From contig NW_026971149.1 of NCBI RefSeq assembly GCF_963678635.1, positions 1,328,242-1,392,241 on the forward strand: a stretch of DNA of 64,000 nucleotides, in the 5' to 3' direction. Every line of letters starts with the position of its first letter. Position 1 is the stretch's first letter. This DNA comes from Symsagittifera roscoffensis. Its lineage: Eukaryota; Xenacoelomorpha; Acoela; Convolutidae. The notes below the pieces were generated by a model. That model was not told the origin of the DNA, searched no databases, and saw nothing but the letters and a program-made list of their open reading frames with translations. Both the position numbers and the translations under genes were made by a program. Of the stretch, positions 39,573 through 52,854 are shown one piece after another.

Positions 39573-42500
39573 TCTTATATCTCCTAGTCTCAAAAGATCT
39601 GGTGTATACTGATCTGGAGTTATGAGCATGGTCTACTTGAGCAATGATGGCGAGGAGAAGAACACCATTGAGAAAAACAAAACGATGTTCTTGAATACTC
39701 TGGATCAAGAAGGATGACAGAATTCTTGCTGGAGTTCAATCAGAATGTGAAGCGGAACAGTGATGTTGAAGAGTTCAAGAAGGAACTATGGGACACAGTG
39801 TTGGCATTCGGAGAGCCTATAGAAATTGGACTGGAGGTGGGGAGGAAGAGAATATGCCAAGCAAGATGGTCCATATCGGAGAAAAGAAGCCAAACAGCGA
39901 GCCCAAACTCTGTGCAGCTTTAAAGACAGGTTTACTCTGAGAAGGAAATTTAAGAACAAATTGAGTGATAGAGATAAATATCTTATTATAGCTAAAAATA
40001 AAATTTTACCTAAGTCTAGAGATGGAAAAAAGTTGTTTGAGGCAAATAAACTGCGTATGCAAGGGTCAGGAGAAGAGGGCCTGGAAAAAGAAGCCGCTTC
40101 AGTGATGATCGTATCTACAGCCCCGAACAATGAGTCAAGGTCAAGGAAGAGGAAGCGAGAGATGGAGGAAGGGAGTTCTTCAGCGGAGGTGGTGTCGGAG
40201 GCGAAACTGAAGGAGACACCTCCAAGGGTTTTAGCAAGATGGAAGACTGCAGCTTAACAAGTCAAATTGACATCTAGGAAGCTAGGAGTTGACGGCAGAT
40301 ATAAAAGCTGCGCCTGGTCCCGTGACAGAAGGGGACCTTAAGGCACAGAGGGTAAAGTTGAAGAGATGTTCCACCAGTGTGCAATTATGGGAGGTGGATA
40401 TCCGCAAGGAATGGGTTTCGAATGAACACCAGAGCGTCAGGCAACAAATCACAAATGATCACATGAGTCCATTGAGAAGGGACTCACGAGGAACACTGCT
40501 CGTTCCTGATGGATAGACCTGGATACGATGAGAAGCTAGAGAATTGTCTAAAGAAGCTGCACCTGTGATTAGCCAGAAAGCGTCGAAGTTGGGCCAAGCA
40601 GCAGAAATCAGAAATGAATAAGTTGGAGCTGAGGAGCCAACTAGGGCGAACGTGGGAGAAATTGGTGCTGGAGTACTTCGAGAACGAGATGAGGGCACCC
40701 CAATTTGCCCATCTCCTGCTGGCTGACCCTTTCACCCTGACTGAGCGTCAGTTTTTGTTCACGTGGTGCTTGGCTGGACTAGCATTGGAAGATCTGAACT
40801 CATGTGACAAAGGGAAATTCGGGGACAAAAGCTTGTATGTGTACCGGATGCTGATGCAGTATGTTGCTTCATGCAGCATTTGAGTCAACACCAGAGCGTC
40901 GGGAAACAAATCACAAATGATCCTCTTGAGAAGGTATGCACGAGGAACACTGCTCGTTCCTGGTGGATAGCCCTGGATACGATGAAGAATCTAAAGATTT
41001 GTCTAAAGAAGCTGGACTGCGGATTATCCAGAAATAGTCGAAACTGTGCCGATCAGCAGAAAACAGAGGTAAATAACTTGGAGTTGAGAAGCCAATTAAG
41101 GCGAATGTGGGAGAAATTGCTGCTGGAGTACTCCGAAACAAGAAGAGGCCACCCTCATCTGCCCAACCTCTGATGGCGAACATTTTCACCCAGAGAGAGC
41201 GTCAGTTATAGTTCATGTGGTGCTTGGCTAAAGTCGCATTGAAAGATCTGAATTCATGTGAGAAAACGAAGTACGGGGACAAAAGCCTGCATGTGTACCA
41301 GATAATGATGCAATATGTTGCTTCATGCAGCACTTGAGTCATCAACAGCAGAGCGTCGGGCAACAAATCAAAAATGATCCCCTTGAGAAGGGATTCACGA
41401 TGAACACTGCTCGTTCCTTGTGGTTAGCCCTGGATACGATGGAAAAGCTAAAGAATTGTAGAAAGAAGCTGCACCACGGAGTGTCCAGAAGGCGTAGAAA
41501 CTGGGGCAAGCAGCATAAAGCAGAGGTGAATAAGTTGGAGTTGAGGAGCCAACTAGGGCGAACGTGGGAGCAATTGGTGCTGGAGTACTTCGAGAATGAG
41601 ATCAGGCCATACCTCATCTGCCCAACCTCTGATGGCGAACCCTTTCACCCGGAATGAGGGTCAGTTAATGTTCACGCGGTGTTCGGCTGGAGCTGCATTG
41701 AAAGATCTGAACTCATGTGTCAAAATGAAGTTCGGTGACAAAAGCTTGTATGTGTACCGGATGATGATACAGTATGTTGCTTCATGCAGCGTTTGAGTCA
41801 ACACCAGAGCGTCGGGCAACAAATCACAAATGATCATCTTGGGAACGGATTCACGAGGAACACTGCTCGTTCCTGGCGGATAGCCCTGGATCCGATGGGA
41901 AAACTAGAGATTTGTCTAAAAAAGCTGACTGCGGACTTCCCAGAAATAGTAAAAATTGGGCCGAACAGCAGAAAGGAGATGTGAATAAGTTGGTGTTGAG
42001 GAGCCAACTAGGGCGACTTCGGAGAGATTGCTGCTGGAGTACTTCGAGAACGAGATGAGGCCACCTTCATCTGCCCAACTCCTGATGGCGAACTGTTTCA
42101 CCCGGACTGAGCGTCGGTTTTGCTTCACAGGGTGTTTGGCTGGAGTTGCATTGGAAGATCTGAACTCATCTGATAAACTGAAGTTCGGGGAAAAAAGCTT
42201 GTATGTGTGCTGGATGATGATGCAGTATGTTGCTTCATGCAGCACTTGAGTCAACACCATAGCGTTGGAAAACAAATCACAAATGATCCCCTTGAGAAGA
42301 GACTCACGAGGAACACTACTCGTTCCTGGTGGATAGCCCTGGATACGATGAAAGAGCTAGAGAATTGTCTACAGAATTTAGTAGCGAAAGCGTCGAAAAT
42401 GGGCCCAGCAGCAGAAAGCAGAGGTGAATCAGTTGGATTTGAGAAAGCAACGAGGGGCGAATGTGGAAGAAATTGGTGCCGGAGTACTTCGAGAACGAGA

Positions 42501-43480
42501 TGAGGCCATACCTCATCTGCCCAACCTCTGATGGCGAACCCTTTCACCCGGAATGAAGGTAAGTTAATGTTCACGTGGTCTTCGGCTGAAGCTTCATTGA
42601 AAGATCTGAGCTCATGTGACAAAATGAAGTTCGGGGACAAACTTTGTACGTGTACCGGATGATGATTATACAGTATGTTGCTTTAAGCAGCTTTTGAGTC
42701 AATACCAGAGCGTCGGGAAACAAATCACAAATGATCCTCTTGGGAAGGGACTCACAAAGAACACCACTCATTCCTGGTGAATAGCCCTGGATACGATGGA
42801 AGAACTAAAGATTTGTTCAAAGAAGCTCGACTGCGGAGTATCCAGAAATAGTCGAAGTTGGGCCGAACAGCAGAAAGCAGAGGTAAATAACTTGGAGTTG
42901 AGGAACCAACTAGGGCAAATGTGGGATAAACTGCTGCTGGAGTACGCCGAAACAAGAAGAGGCCACCCTCATCTGCCCAACCTTTGATGGCGAACATTTT
43001 CACCCAGACTGAGCGTCAGTTATTGTTCACGTGGTGCTTGGCTGAAAAGGCATTGAAAGATCTAAACTCATGTCAGAAAATGAAGTAGTTTCTCGTATTG
43101 TTTGGGAAATTGGCGGCGATCTATTGAGCCGTAGAGGCATTTCTAATAAGTTCTCTTTTTCGTCTAATATTTTTGCAATATTGCAATTGTCTAATTCTAA
43201 AATCTATTTTGTTCTAAATCTAAGTTAGTTAAGGTCTGGTTTGAGACTTTTCATCGCACCAGAGGAGTAGAGTAATTTCAGAGAAGATACACCGTCTACT
43301 CGTCACGCTATCTTGTTTTAGGCCGGATAGATTCATAGTGTAATTTTCATAGAGTAATTTCAGATAAGGTACACCGTTTGTTCGTTTCGGTATCTTACTT
43401 TCGGCTGGCTAGAATCGTGAAACATCTTAGACTAATACCGATCCTAATCTTAAATCTCCTAGTCTCAAAAGATCTGGTGT
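39573..43480 (+). repeat. 3,865-bp higher-order unit B2
   Basis: This is the second copy of the unit at 35708, including a second empty GACAGG site at 39925-39930, the basic ORF at 39826-40257, and about six ~455-bp units (40300-43085). Differences from B1 are scattered single bases and a few short indels. Confidence 0.88.
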
Positions 43481-43684
43481 ATACTGATTTATGCGAGTTA
43501 GTTTCCAGAAGGAGAACAACTGTATTCTAAGTTTAACTCAAATTGCTCTGTTGCTGAAACTAAATGTTAGAGATGGAATATGATTGGTTAGTCTAGGAAT
43601 ATTTTACAGAAATAGATAATTATTTTTCTAACCTTTATTAAACTCTAGCTTAGAACTGGTTCCAATTGGAAACTTTCAGAAAAT
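43481..43684. other. Unit tail, no gene
   Basis: It carries GCGAGTTAGTTTCCAGAAGG and following sequence, found again after copy C at 49620-49830. Nothing coding is seen. Confidence 0.6.
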
Positions 43685-45186
43685 AAGATAAGCTTTTTAG
43701 AAACTTCGAATGAATTCATCTATAATTTTGTTATTTTTCGTCTTTGGTTTGGTTTTTTTTATTGTAGTTGTCAACAGCTGTTATGGAAAAAGAACAATTT
43801 AAACTAAATCAAATTGGCATTTAAACTAAGGATGCAAAAAAATATTAGAGGGTTTCACTGGTGAATAAACAATTGTCACCCAAAATAATCGAAAATTTTT
43901 GTTTCGCTTTGAGAAGGATTTGAAACAAGAATTTCAACTTAATTTTGGAACCTGAACACTCATCTCGAGAGTTTTTATCTTTTGCTATTGAATAGAGTCT
44001 GTTAAAACTGGTAATTACTTTGATATAATTTCATCGTTACGATCTAAATATGACCTAACGTTACTACGAGCGTCTTTGATGCGTATGACTACCAATAACT
44101 TTGTATAGCTTAATAAAAAGCCGAAAAACCTAACAAAACGGTTTCTCCATGGGTTTTATTTGTTGCAAATAATGTAATATTTTACTCGAAAACTTATTTG
44201 CGCAGCATAAAGCTTTCCTTTGCAAAAATTTTCTCAGGGTTCTTTTTGACGGCATACCTATTACTTTTAAAATCTACTTTTTCCTGTAAATTCGCAATAT
44301 AATAATGACTCATTGTTAACATGGTTTTCTACTCTGAATCAGAAATTCAATTTTCCGTATCTTCAGTATATTAGTGCATTGTGCATTCATGTTGCTTAAA
44401 AATCTCCATTTAGAGCAATTGATTTTTTTGGAACTAGATATTATCAAAGTTTCTATAAAAATTCAGCAAAATATGGTTTTAGTGAGCTCATGGTAGGAAC
44501 CTTCCATTAACAATGCATTTGCGTTTAGATTGTTTTTCTTGCTTACATCAATTATTTGGCTCAAAAGAAACTTAAAATCTTTAAGGTATTGTATTTCTCA
44601 AACTAGTTTGAAGTTTTACTGATGATTTTTAGTCCATTTATGGTTTCAATGCACCATTATTATTGCTTTTGTTTGTAATTTTAACTAGTTGCTTATGTCT
44701 CAAATTAAGGCCTTTTGGTTTTGCAACAGAAAATCATCAGGAGGTTTTTAAAATTTTCCAGCAAAAATGAACTGTTTGATGAATTATTTAAATTTTTGCA
44801 CTTGTTTTCAGTTTAAGTTTGTTAAGAAAAATTTGTACTTTGATTGAGCTTTGTAGCAAATGATATAACTTTTTGAATCAAAAACTAAATTGCGCTCATA
44901 AAGCTTAATAATTACTACGGAATAAGTCTGCGTTTTTAAGGACGCCTTTCAATTTTTACCTATTAGCTTTTGTGTTTTTTGTTTCTTCACATCAATACTT
45001 GAAAAGTACCAAAAAACTTCTGTTTTTTTTTCTTGCGTCAAAAAATCTGCCTTGTTCAAGAGTAAGTTTAAGTTCGTTGTTCAGTTTGGAAAAAAAAAGT
45101 TTTTGCAAATTATTTCTCAGTGATAGTTATACTGACACCTGAAAAATCAACATGATTGGATTTTACTCGTATTTTAAAGAAATGAG

Positions 45187-45483
45187 ATGTTGTTTGATGT
45201 AATTTTAGCTACCGCAAAGTATTTTAGTTATAGACTTTCTGGTGAAAAAACAGTTGTCACCGAAAATAACCCAACAAATTTTTACAAGGGTTTTTACACA
45301 AGGCTGGGACACTTGTTTGTGAGGTACTCTGCTGCTGCAGATTTCCACTCGAGCGAGATTAAGATAAAGTCTTGGACGACCGAGGCTAAGAAGATAAGGG
45401 TTTTGATGCCTCCGAGTTGGGATGTACGAGTAGTAAGCAAATTGCTTGAGAGGGCTGGATTTGAGAAAATTTCCAATAAATGA
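45187..45483 (+). CDS. Repeat-family ORF, 98 aa, best-preserved copy
   Basis: ATG 45187 opens 98 codons (segments FYTRLGHLFVRYSAA and KIRVLMPPSWDVRVVSKLLE). The equivalent sequence in copies A (11810-12080) and B (32940-33195) is frameshifted. The amino-acid pattern looks like part of a folded domain, but no family was recognised. Expression is unproven. Confidence 0.35.
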   Translation: MLFDVILATAKYFSYRLSGEKTVVTENNPTNFYKGFYTRLGHLFVRYSAAADFHSSEIKIKSWTTEAKKIRVLMPPSWDVRVVSKLLERAGFEKISNK

Positions 45484-46229
45484 AAATGATGACGGCCAAA
45501 TAATAGTGGAGGAAGGACACCTGGGCTTGATGGCGAAGTCAAGATGCAGCACGAGTAATTATTTGGCGCCCTGTGGCTAGGAAGAGGTGGAGCTTCAACA
45601 TGAGGGATGTAGGCTCGATGCGAATTACGCTGTTTCTGTGCCCCTCATGGAGTATACTCAACCGAACCCAGTCGATATCATCTGTGTCGATTGGCACTCC
45701 TAGAGGGTAAAACTCCCAGTGGCGAACAGATTTGAGGATGCTTTGAAAAGAGGACATGCAACCGAAGTGATCGAAGGGGAGAGAAAGGAAGAAGCTCTCA
45801 GTAACCCCGAGGAGGACATACACACGAGGGCGACCCCGGCTGAAGAAGCAGTGCCCAGATTTACACTCCTGGCACAACGCGAGAAGTGATCCAGGAATTG
45901 AGTGGCGAAGAGTGGGCGGATACAGCGACGCCACCGTTGGATATTATTTTACCTAGGTCTAGAGAACAAAAAAATTGTTTGAGGCAAGGGAACAGCAGAG
46001 GCCACGGTCAGGAGAGGAGGGCCTGGAAAAAGAAGCCGCTTCAGTGATGATCGTGTTTACAGCCCAGAACATGATGTCAAGGTCAAGGAAGAGGAAGCGA
46101 GAGATAGAGGAAGGTAGTTCTTCAGCAGAGGCGGTGTCGGAGGCGAAACTGAGGGAGACACCTCCGATGGTTTTAGCAAGATAGAAGACTGCAGCTTAAG
46201 AAGTCAACTTGGCATCTAGGAAGCTAGGA

Positions 46230-49200
46230 GGTGACGGTAGATATAAAAGCTGCGCCTGGTCCCGTGACAGAAGGGGACTTTAAGTCACAGAGGGTAAAGT
46301 TGAAGAGAGGTTCCACCAGTGGCCAACTATGGGAGGTGGATGTCCGCAAGGAACGGGTTTCGAGTGAACACCAGAGCTTCAGGCAACAAATCACAAATGA
46401 TCTCGTGAGTCCATTGAGAAGGGACTCACGAGGAACACTACTCGTTCCTGGTGGATAGCCCTGGATACGATGAAAGAGCTAAAGAATTTTCTACAGAAGC
46501 TGCAACGTTGATTAACCAGAAAGCGTCGAAGTTGGGCCAAGCAGCAGAAAGCAGAAGTGAAAAAGTTGGAGTTGAGGAGCCAACTAGGGCGAACGTGGGA
46601 GAAAAAAATGCTGGAGTACTTCGAGAACGAGATGAGGGCACCCTATTCTGCCCAACTCCTGCTAGCAAACCCTTTCATCCGGACTGAGCGTCAATTTTTG
46701 TTCACGTGGTGCTCTGATGGAGTTGCATTGGAAGATCTGAACTCATTTGAAAGAGGGAAATTCGGGGACAAAAGCTTGTATGTGTACCGGATGATGATGC
46801 AGTATGTTGCTTCACGCAGCATTTGAGTCAACACCAGAGCGTCGGGCAACAAATCACAAATGATCTTCTTGAGAAGGGATTCACGAGGAACACTGCTCGT
46901 TCCTGGTGGATCGCCCTGGATACGTTGAAAAATCTAGAGGTTTGTCTAAAGAAGCTGGACTGCGGAGTATGCAGTAATAGTCGAAATTGGGCCGAACAGC
47001 AGAAAGCAGAGGTAAATAACTTGGAGTTGAGGAGCCAACTAGGGCGAATGTGGGAGAAACTGCTGCTGGAGTACTCCGAAACAAGAAGAGGCAACTCTCA
47101 TCTGCCCAACCTCTGATGACGAACATTTTCACCCCGACTGCGCGTCAGTTATTGTTCACGTGGTGCTATGCTGAAGTCACATTGAAAGATCTGAACTCAT
47201 GTGAGAAAATGAAGTACGGGGACCAAAGCCTGCATGTGTACCAGATAATGATGCAGTATGTTGTATGCAAGAACGAGGAACACTACTCGTTCCTGGTGAA
47301 TAGCCCTAGATACGATGAAAGAGCTAGAGAATTGTCTACAGAAGCTGGAACGCGGAGTTTCCAGAAAGCGTCGAAAATGGGCCAAGCAGCAGAAAACAGA
47401 GGTGAATAACTTGAATTTGAGGAGCCAACTAGGGCGAACTTGGGAGAAATTGCTGCTGGAGTACTTCGAGAACGAGATGAGCCAACCCTCATCTGCCTAA
47501 CTCATGATGGCCAACCCTTTCACCCGGACTGAGCGTCAGTTTTTTTTCACGTGGCTCTTGGCTGGAATTGCATTGGAAGATCTGAACTCATGTGACACAC
47601 TGAAGTTCGAGGACAAAACTTGCATGTGTACCGGATGATGATGCAATATGTTGCTTCATGCAGCACTTGAGTCAACACCAGAGCGTCGGGCAAAAATCAA
47701 AAATGATCCTCTTGAGAAGAGATTCACGAGGAACACTGCTCCTACCTGGTGGATAGCCCTGGATACGATGGAAAAGCTAGAGAATTGTCTAAAAAAGCTG
47801 CACCGCGGAGTATCCAGAAAGCGCCGAAACTGGGCCAAGCAGCAGAAAGCAGAGGTGAATAAATTGGAGTTGAGGAGCCAACTAGGGCGAATGTGGGAGA
47901 AACTGCTGCTGGAGTACTCCGAAACAAGAAGAGGCAACTCTCATCTGCCCAACCTCTAATGCGAACATTTTCACCCCGACTGCGCGTCAGTTTTTGTTCA
48001 CGTGGTGCTAGGCTGAAGTCGCATTGAAAGATCTGAACTCATGTAAGAAAATGAAGTACGGGGACCAAAGCCTGCATGTGTACCAGATAATGATGCCGTA
48101 TGTTGTATGCAAGAACGAGGAACACTACTCGTTCCTGGTGGATAGCCCTAGATACGATGAAAGAGCTAGAGAATTGTCTACAGAAGCTGGAACGCGGAGT
48201 TTCCAGAAAGCGTCGAAAATGAGCCAAGCAGCAGAAAGCAGAGGTGAATAAGTTGAATTTGAGGAGCCAACTAGGGCGAATGTGGGAGAAACTGCTGCTG
48301 GAGTACTCCGAAACAAGAAGAGGCAACTCTCATCTGCCCAACCTCTGATGGCGAACATTTTCACCCCGACTGCGCGTCAGTTGTTAGTCACGTGGTGCTA
48401 AAAAGAAGTCGCATTGAAATATCTGAACTCATGTGAGAAAATGAAGTACGGGGACCAAAGCCTGCATGTGTACCAGATAATGATGCAGTATGTTGTATGC
48501 AAGAACGAGGAACACTACTCGTTCCTGGTGGATAGCCCTAGATACGATGAAAGAGCTAGAGAATTGTCTACAGAAGCTGGAACGCGGAGTTTCCAGAAAG
48601 CGTCGAAAATGGGCCAAGCAGCAGAAAGCAGAGGTGAATATGTTGAATTTGAGGAGGCAACTAGGGCCAACGTGGGAGAAATCGCTGCTGGAGTACTTCG
48701 AGAACGAGATGAGCCAACTCTCATCTGCCCAATTCCTGATGGCGAACCCTTTCACCCGAATGAGCGTCAGTTTTTTTTCCACGTGGCTCTTGGCTGGAAT
48801 TGCATTGGAAGATCTGAACTCATGTGACACACTGAAGTTCGGGGACAAAACTTGCATGTGTACCGGATGGTGATGCAATATGTTGCTTCATGCAGCACTT
48901 GAGTCAACACCAGAGCGTCGGGCAAAAAATCAAAAATGATCCTCTTGAGAAGGGATTCACGAGGAACACTGCTCCTTCCTGGTGGATAGCCCTGGATACG
49001 ATGGAAAAGCTAGAGAATTGTCTAAAGAAGCTGCACCGCGGAGTATCCAGAAAGCGCCGAAACTGGGCCAAGCAGCAGAAAGCAGAGGTGAATAAATTGG
49101 AGTTGAGGAGCCAACTAGGGCGAACGTGGGTGAAATTGGTGCTGGAGCACTTCGAGAACGAGATGAGGCCACCCTCATCTGCCCAACATCTGATGGCAAA

Positions 49201-49290
49201 CATTTTCACCCAGACTGAGCGTCAGTTATTGTTCACGTGGTGCTTGGCTGAAAAGGCCTTGAAAGATCTGAATTCATGTGAGAAAAGGAA
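46230..49290 (+). repeat. Tandem array of ~455-bp units, array C
   Basis: About seven units have the same landmarks as arrays B1/B2. Two internal units have lost ~90 bp (TATGTTGTATGCAAGAACGAGG junctions at 47260, 48100 and 48490), giving a shortened unit type that has itself been duplicated. The longest frame is 48890-49435 (181 codons), which runs into the unit tail. Confidence 0.82.
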
Positions 49291-49835
49291 GTACAATTCT
49301 CGTATTGTTTGGGAAATTGGCGGCGATCTATTGAGTCGTAGAGGCATTTTTGATAAGTTCTCTTTTTCGTCCAATATTTTTGCAATTTTGCAATTGTCTA
49401 ATTCTAAAATCTATTTTATTCTAAATCTAAGTTAGTTAAGGTCTTCTTTGAGACTTTTCGTCGCACCAGAGAAGTATAGTAATTTCAGAGTAAGTACACC
49501 GTCTGCTCGTCACGCTATATTGTTTTAGGCCGGATAGATTTGTGCAACTTCTTAGTCTAATAACGATCTTAATCTTACTCATAAATCTCCTATCTCAAAA
49601 GATCTGGTTATACTGGTTTAAGCGAGTTAGTTTCCAGAAGGAGAACAACTGTATTCTAAGTTTAATTCAAATTGCTCTGTTGCTGAAACTAAAGGTTAGA
49701 GATGGAATATGGTTGGTTAGTCTAGGAATATTTTACAGAAATAGATAATTTTTTGATAACCAATTAAAAACTCTAGTTTAGAACTCGTTCCAATTGGAAC
49801 TTTTCAGAAAATAAGATTAGCTAAGGCGAGCTATA

Positions 49836-50421
49836 AAAACGTAAAAATCTGAAATCATTTAGGTAGCGTAAAAATGCTAAGAGTAAGGTATCGAACGCTG
49901 ATATTGATATAACTTTCAAACTGTGGCTTGACTCCAATAGCCAAAAATTTCCAGCTAACTAAGAGCATTACAACTCTGGAAACTTTTAATTTCCATTATT
50001 AGCTCAACTCTATTCCTAACTTTTTTCAGAGCAGGTTTTTGAACAACAAAGTGAGAATTAACACAGATGGTTTTCATAGCAAGAGCTGATTCAAAATAGT
50101 AACACTAACTGCAAGTAATTTTATTCGTTTGTTTGGAAATCTTTCACGTAATTTCAAGTTTTTTTTTCATATTTAGATTTGCAAAAAAGTTAGTTCGGGC
50201 AAAGTATTGAATAATTGAACTTATAGAAAATTTCACTTTGTTTCAAATAAATCCATCCTTTCCAAAAAATTTTTTCTGAGCAAGCTAACAACCCTGATAG
50301 GGGAAACTCAATTGAAAGTATTTTGAATTGGTTGAAATTACAACAAAACCGCTCGGAAAGGAATTTTTTTGACAATTCAACAACAGAAAATTTAGCCTTT
50401 TTTGAAATGATCAATTGAATT
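49836..50421. other. A/T-rich spacer before right LTR element
   Basis: No gene, repeat array or promoter is evident. The last ~30 bp resemble 31165-31200, the junction segment after copy A. Confidence 0.45.
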
Positions 50422-51344
50422 TGTGCCAGTCGGTCATATTTGGAAGTTTGACCTTGAGAAACACCAGAGCACTTAATTTTGAAGTGAAATTTGATTTTTC
50501 AAAATTTCGAATGAAGCCTGTCATGCACGATTTTCTCGCGATAACTGAAAGTCAAAAAGGAGAAATCAGAACGATCGAGTAACAATCGCGGGAAAGCTGC
50601 AAGATAAATCAGTAGGAAATTCCTATTCGCAAGTTCCGTCACAATAAAAGCTAGAGTAGATCTGTCCTATTTGAAACAGAAAGAAGCGTGTTCCCACGAA
50701 CTGGATTATTGTGACTTGATTGGAGTATTATTCTAAACTGGACTAGAGTGAACCTTCGGTGGAAAGGTGGACAGCTTGAGTTTCCCAATGGTTCACGAGA
50801 AACTATAGTCTGGAGTACAAACTTATTCTTGTTGTTAAAACTGACAAACATTAAACTCATTTTAGTTACATTATTTAATTCTCGAGTTGATTACCGTTTT
50901 GATTACTCCCATTTCTTGAGCGTGCTACAATGTGAGTACTAATTTAATTTTCTAGAGTGTGTTTTATGATTATTATGTTGAGGTAAGGCGAGTTTTAGGT
51001 TGATCCATCTGAAATGGATACAAGTACCACTGTCTAACAAAAAGTAACTTAACGGATTGTTCCGACCCGGTTTTTAACGGCGTTCGCGTATTTTGGGTAT
51101 TTAGAGACCTAAGTATGGGGACGTTCTTATTTCTAGAGTGGGGGGGGGGGGGGAGGGGGGGGTGGGGTGGTATTTTGGTAGTAGCCTTAAGCTGTAACGG
51201 TCTCATGTCACAAGCGAACCGAATTGGCTCCGACTGATTTGAGGTAGAAAAACACAAGAAATAGTGTCCCTGACTCTTGAGCCAATGGTTATAGGGACTA
51301 TTTTTCTTAAGCCTCATGTGTGACTGCAGTAGACGAATGTTACA
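50422..51344 (+). repeat. 5' LTR of right element (923 bp)
   Basis: It starts TGTGCCAGTCGGTCA, alignable with the left LTR start, and ends ACGAATGTTACA, shared with the left LTR end. The interior is strongly diverged. The length matches the left LTR exactly. A long interrupted G-run lies at 51139-51170. Confidence 0.65.
51139..51170 (+). other. G-rich tract in the LTR
   Basis: A nearly continuous run of G, with single A and T interruptions, lies about 190 bp before the LTR end. It could form a G-quadruplex or may be a slippage-prone or misassembled tract. Confidence 0.6.
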
Positions 51345-51355
51345 TAGTGTTTTTA

Positions 51356-51373
51356 TGGCGCTCCTGGGTGTTT
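51356..51373 (+). promoter_or_regulatory. Primer-binding site of right LTR element
   Basis: TGGCGCTCCTGGGTGTTT starts 11 nt after the LTR end. The first 17 bases match the left element. The reverse complement ends in ...GCGCCA, as expected of a tRNA 3' end. Confidence 0.75.
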
Positions 51374-51819
51374 ACGACATCAAGACTACGGAGTCGAACC
51401 CACTTGAGACAGCTCCGGGCGGCATGCCCATTCTAGAGTACCGGTGGTACGGTTCGGCGGGAACTTGCAAACCTTCTGGTTGTACCGTGATAGCTTTTTA
51501 AGAAAACTCGAGAAAACTTCCTGGTACGCTCTCCGAACGAGGTTTAGCTAACCGAGTAAGGGGGGGCAACTAGGGGAACAAAAACACGAGCAAAAAGACA
51601 AAAAGCGAAACAAAAACCATAAAACGAAAAAAGACATTGACTTTGACACCAGATTAGTTGGATCAAACCTTTATATTAATTAAATAGTATTTCCATACTG
51701 TTTTACAAGTTCGATCGTTGCGAACAACCTAGCAATTTAACCCAGTAAACTCAATAAAGTGCCCGAGTGTGGGGCGTTGTCAAAGGTTTTCAGATAGCTT
51801 GGAACTTAGCTAGACAACC

Positions 51820-51999
51820 AGGAGACTTGACTGGAAGAGGTGACCAGCCGAGTGGGAAAGTGGTTCAGGAGCACTTGAGCTGAACCAATAGGAGACTTGA
51901 CTGGAAGAGGTGACCAGCCAAGTGGGAAAGTGGTTCAGGAGCACTTGGGCTGAACCAATAGGAGACTTGACTGGGAGAGGTGACCAGTCGAGTGGGAAA
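51820..51999 (+). repeat. 70-bp tandem repeat, 2.6 copies
   Basis: Units start at 51820, 51890 and 51960 with exact 70-bp spacing and only a few substitutions. The third is truncated after about 40 bp. It lies in the element leader. Confidence 0.92.
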
Positions 52000-52854
52000 A
52001 CAGCCAAGAAGGATTTGGCAATTCTCGAGTTCTCAAGTCGGGCAGAACGGGTATAGTTAAAATCCACATTACATTATAGGAGATACGTGTAAAACTGGTT
52101 AAGCGAAATCACCCGGTTTTGAGGATCGTTTTTACTTGAACAGGCCTGGAGACAGGTCTACGGTTTTCTCTTGAGAGGTTTAGCACCCGGTGCTTAAAGT
52201 AATTTTAGGCTTAAGAAGGGGGGCTAAAAAGGGGGGAGGTTAGAAGGGGGGCTGGTTAGGTTAGAGGATGGCGGTTGCAAATTGTAAAAAGGGAGGAAAT
52301 TAGAGTAACTAATTAATCGACATCGTTGATTTAGTTACATTAGACATTAACACGCGTTGGTAATAATTAGTGGATATCCAAATTTAAACTCGAGTTAAGG
52401 CAGGTACGCGGGTCGGATTGGTAGGGGGGAACGGACATAGACAGTTTTTGTGATACCCAATAAGATCATTAGTTGGGGTGAGAAAAACGCGTGGCAACCA
52501 GACGTTTTTTCGATAGAAGGTAGACATTTGTCACCTATAAGTTTTAGGTGGGTTCATCTCTCTGTTTTTATGCTTTTTTCTTGCTTAGATTTTTGTTGCA
52601 TTTTGGTGAGGATTTGTGTTGGTTTTTATACGAACAGGTGATCACAAGATACTTGCGTTCAGGTTTTGGTTTCAAATTGCTTGGAACATTGAAAAAGAGG
52701 TAACTAAAAAAAGGGGGTCAGCATTTGGCCTTTAAGAGAGGGTTTTTGTGAAAATTTTACTAGAGCTTGAGTGGTGGTACAAGGTACAGTGAATCAAGAA
52801 GTCCCTACAACGAAGAAAGGAGAGGTCCCAACGCTCGGACACTTGTTAACAGTC

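Larger units (their letters stand above)
43685..49835 (+). repeat. Local repeat family, copy C
   Basis: It has the same order as copy B: A/T-rich part (43685-45180), coding-like part (45187-46200), array of ~455-bp units (46230-49290), tail (49290-49835). Near 45950 it has a deletion that removes the Polinton target region, so it carries no GACAGG site and no insertion. Confidence 0.85.

Noticed and set aside
51139-51170. Long G-run as a telomere-type repeat
   Set aside because: It is irregular, single, and sits inside an LTR.
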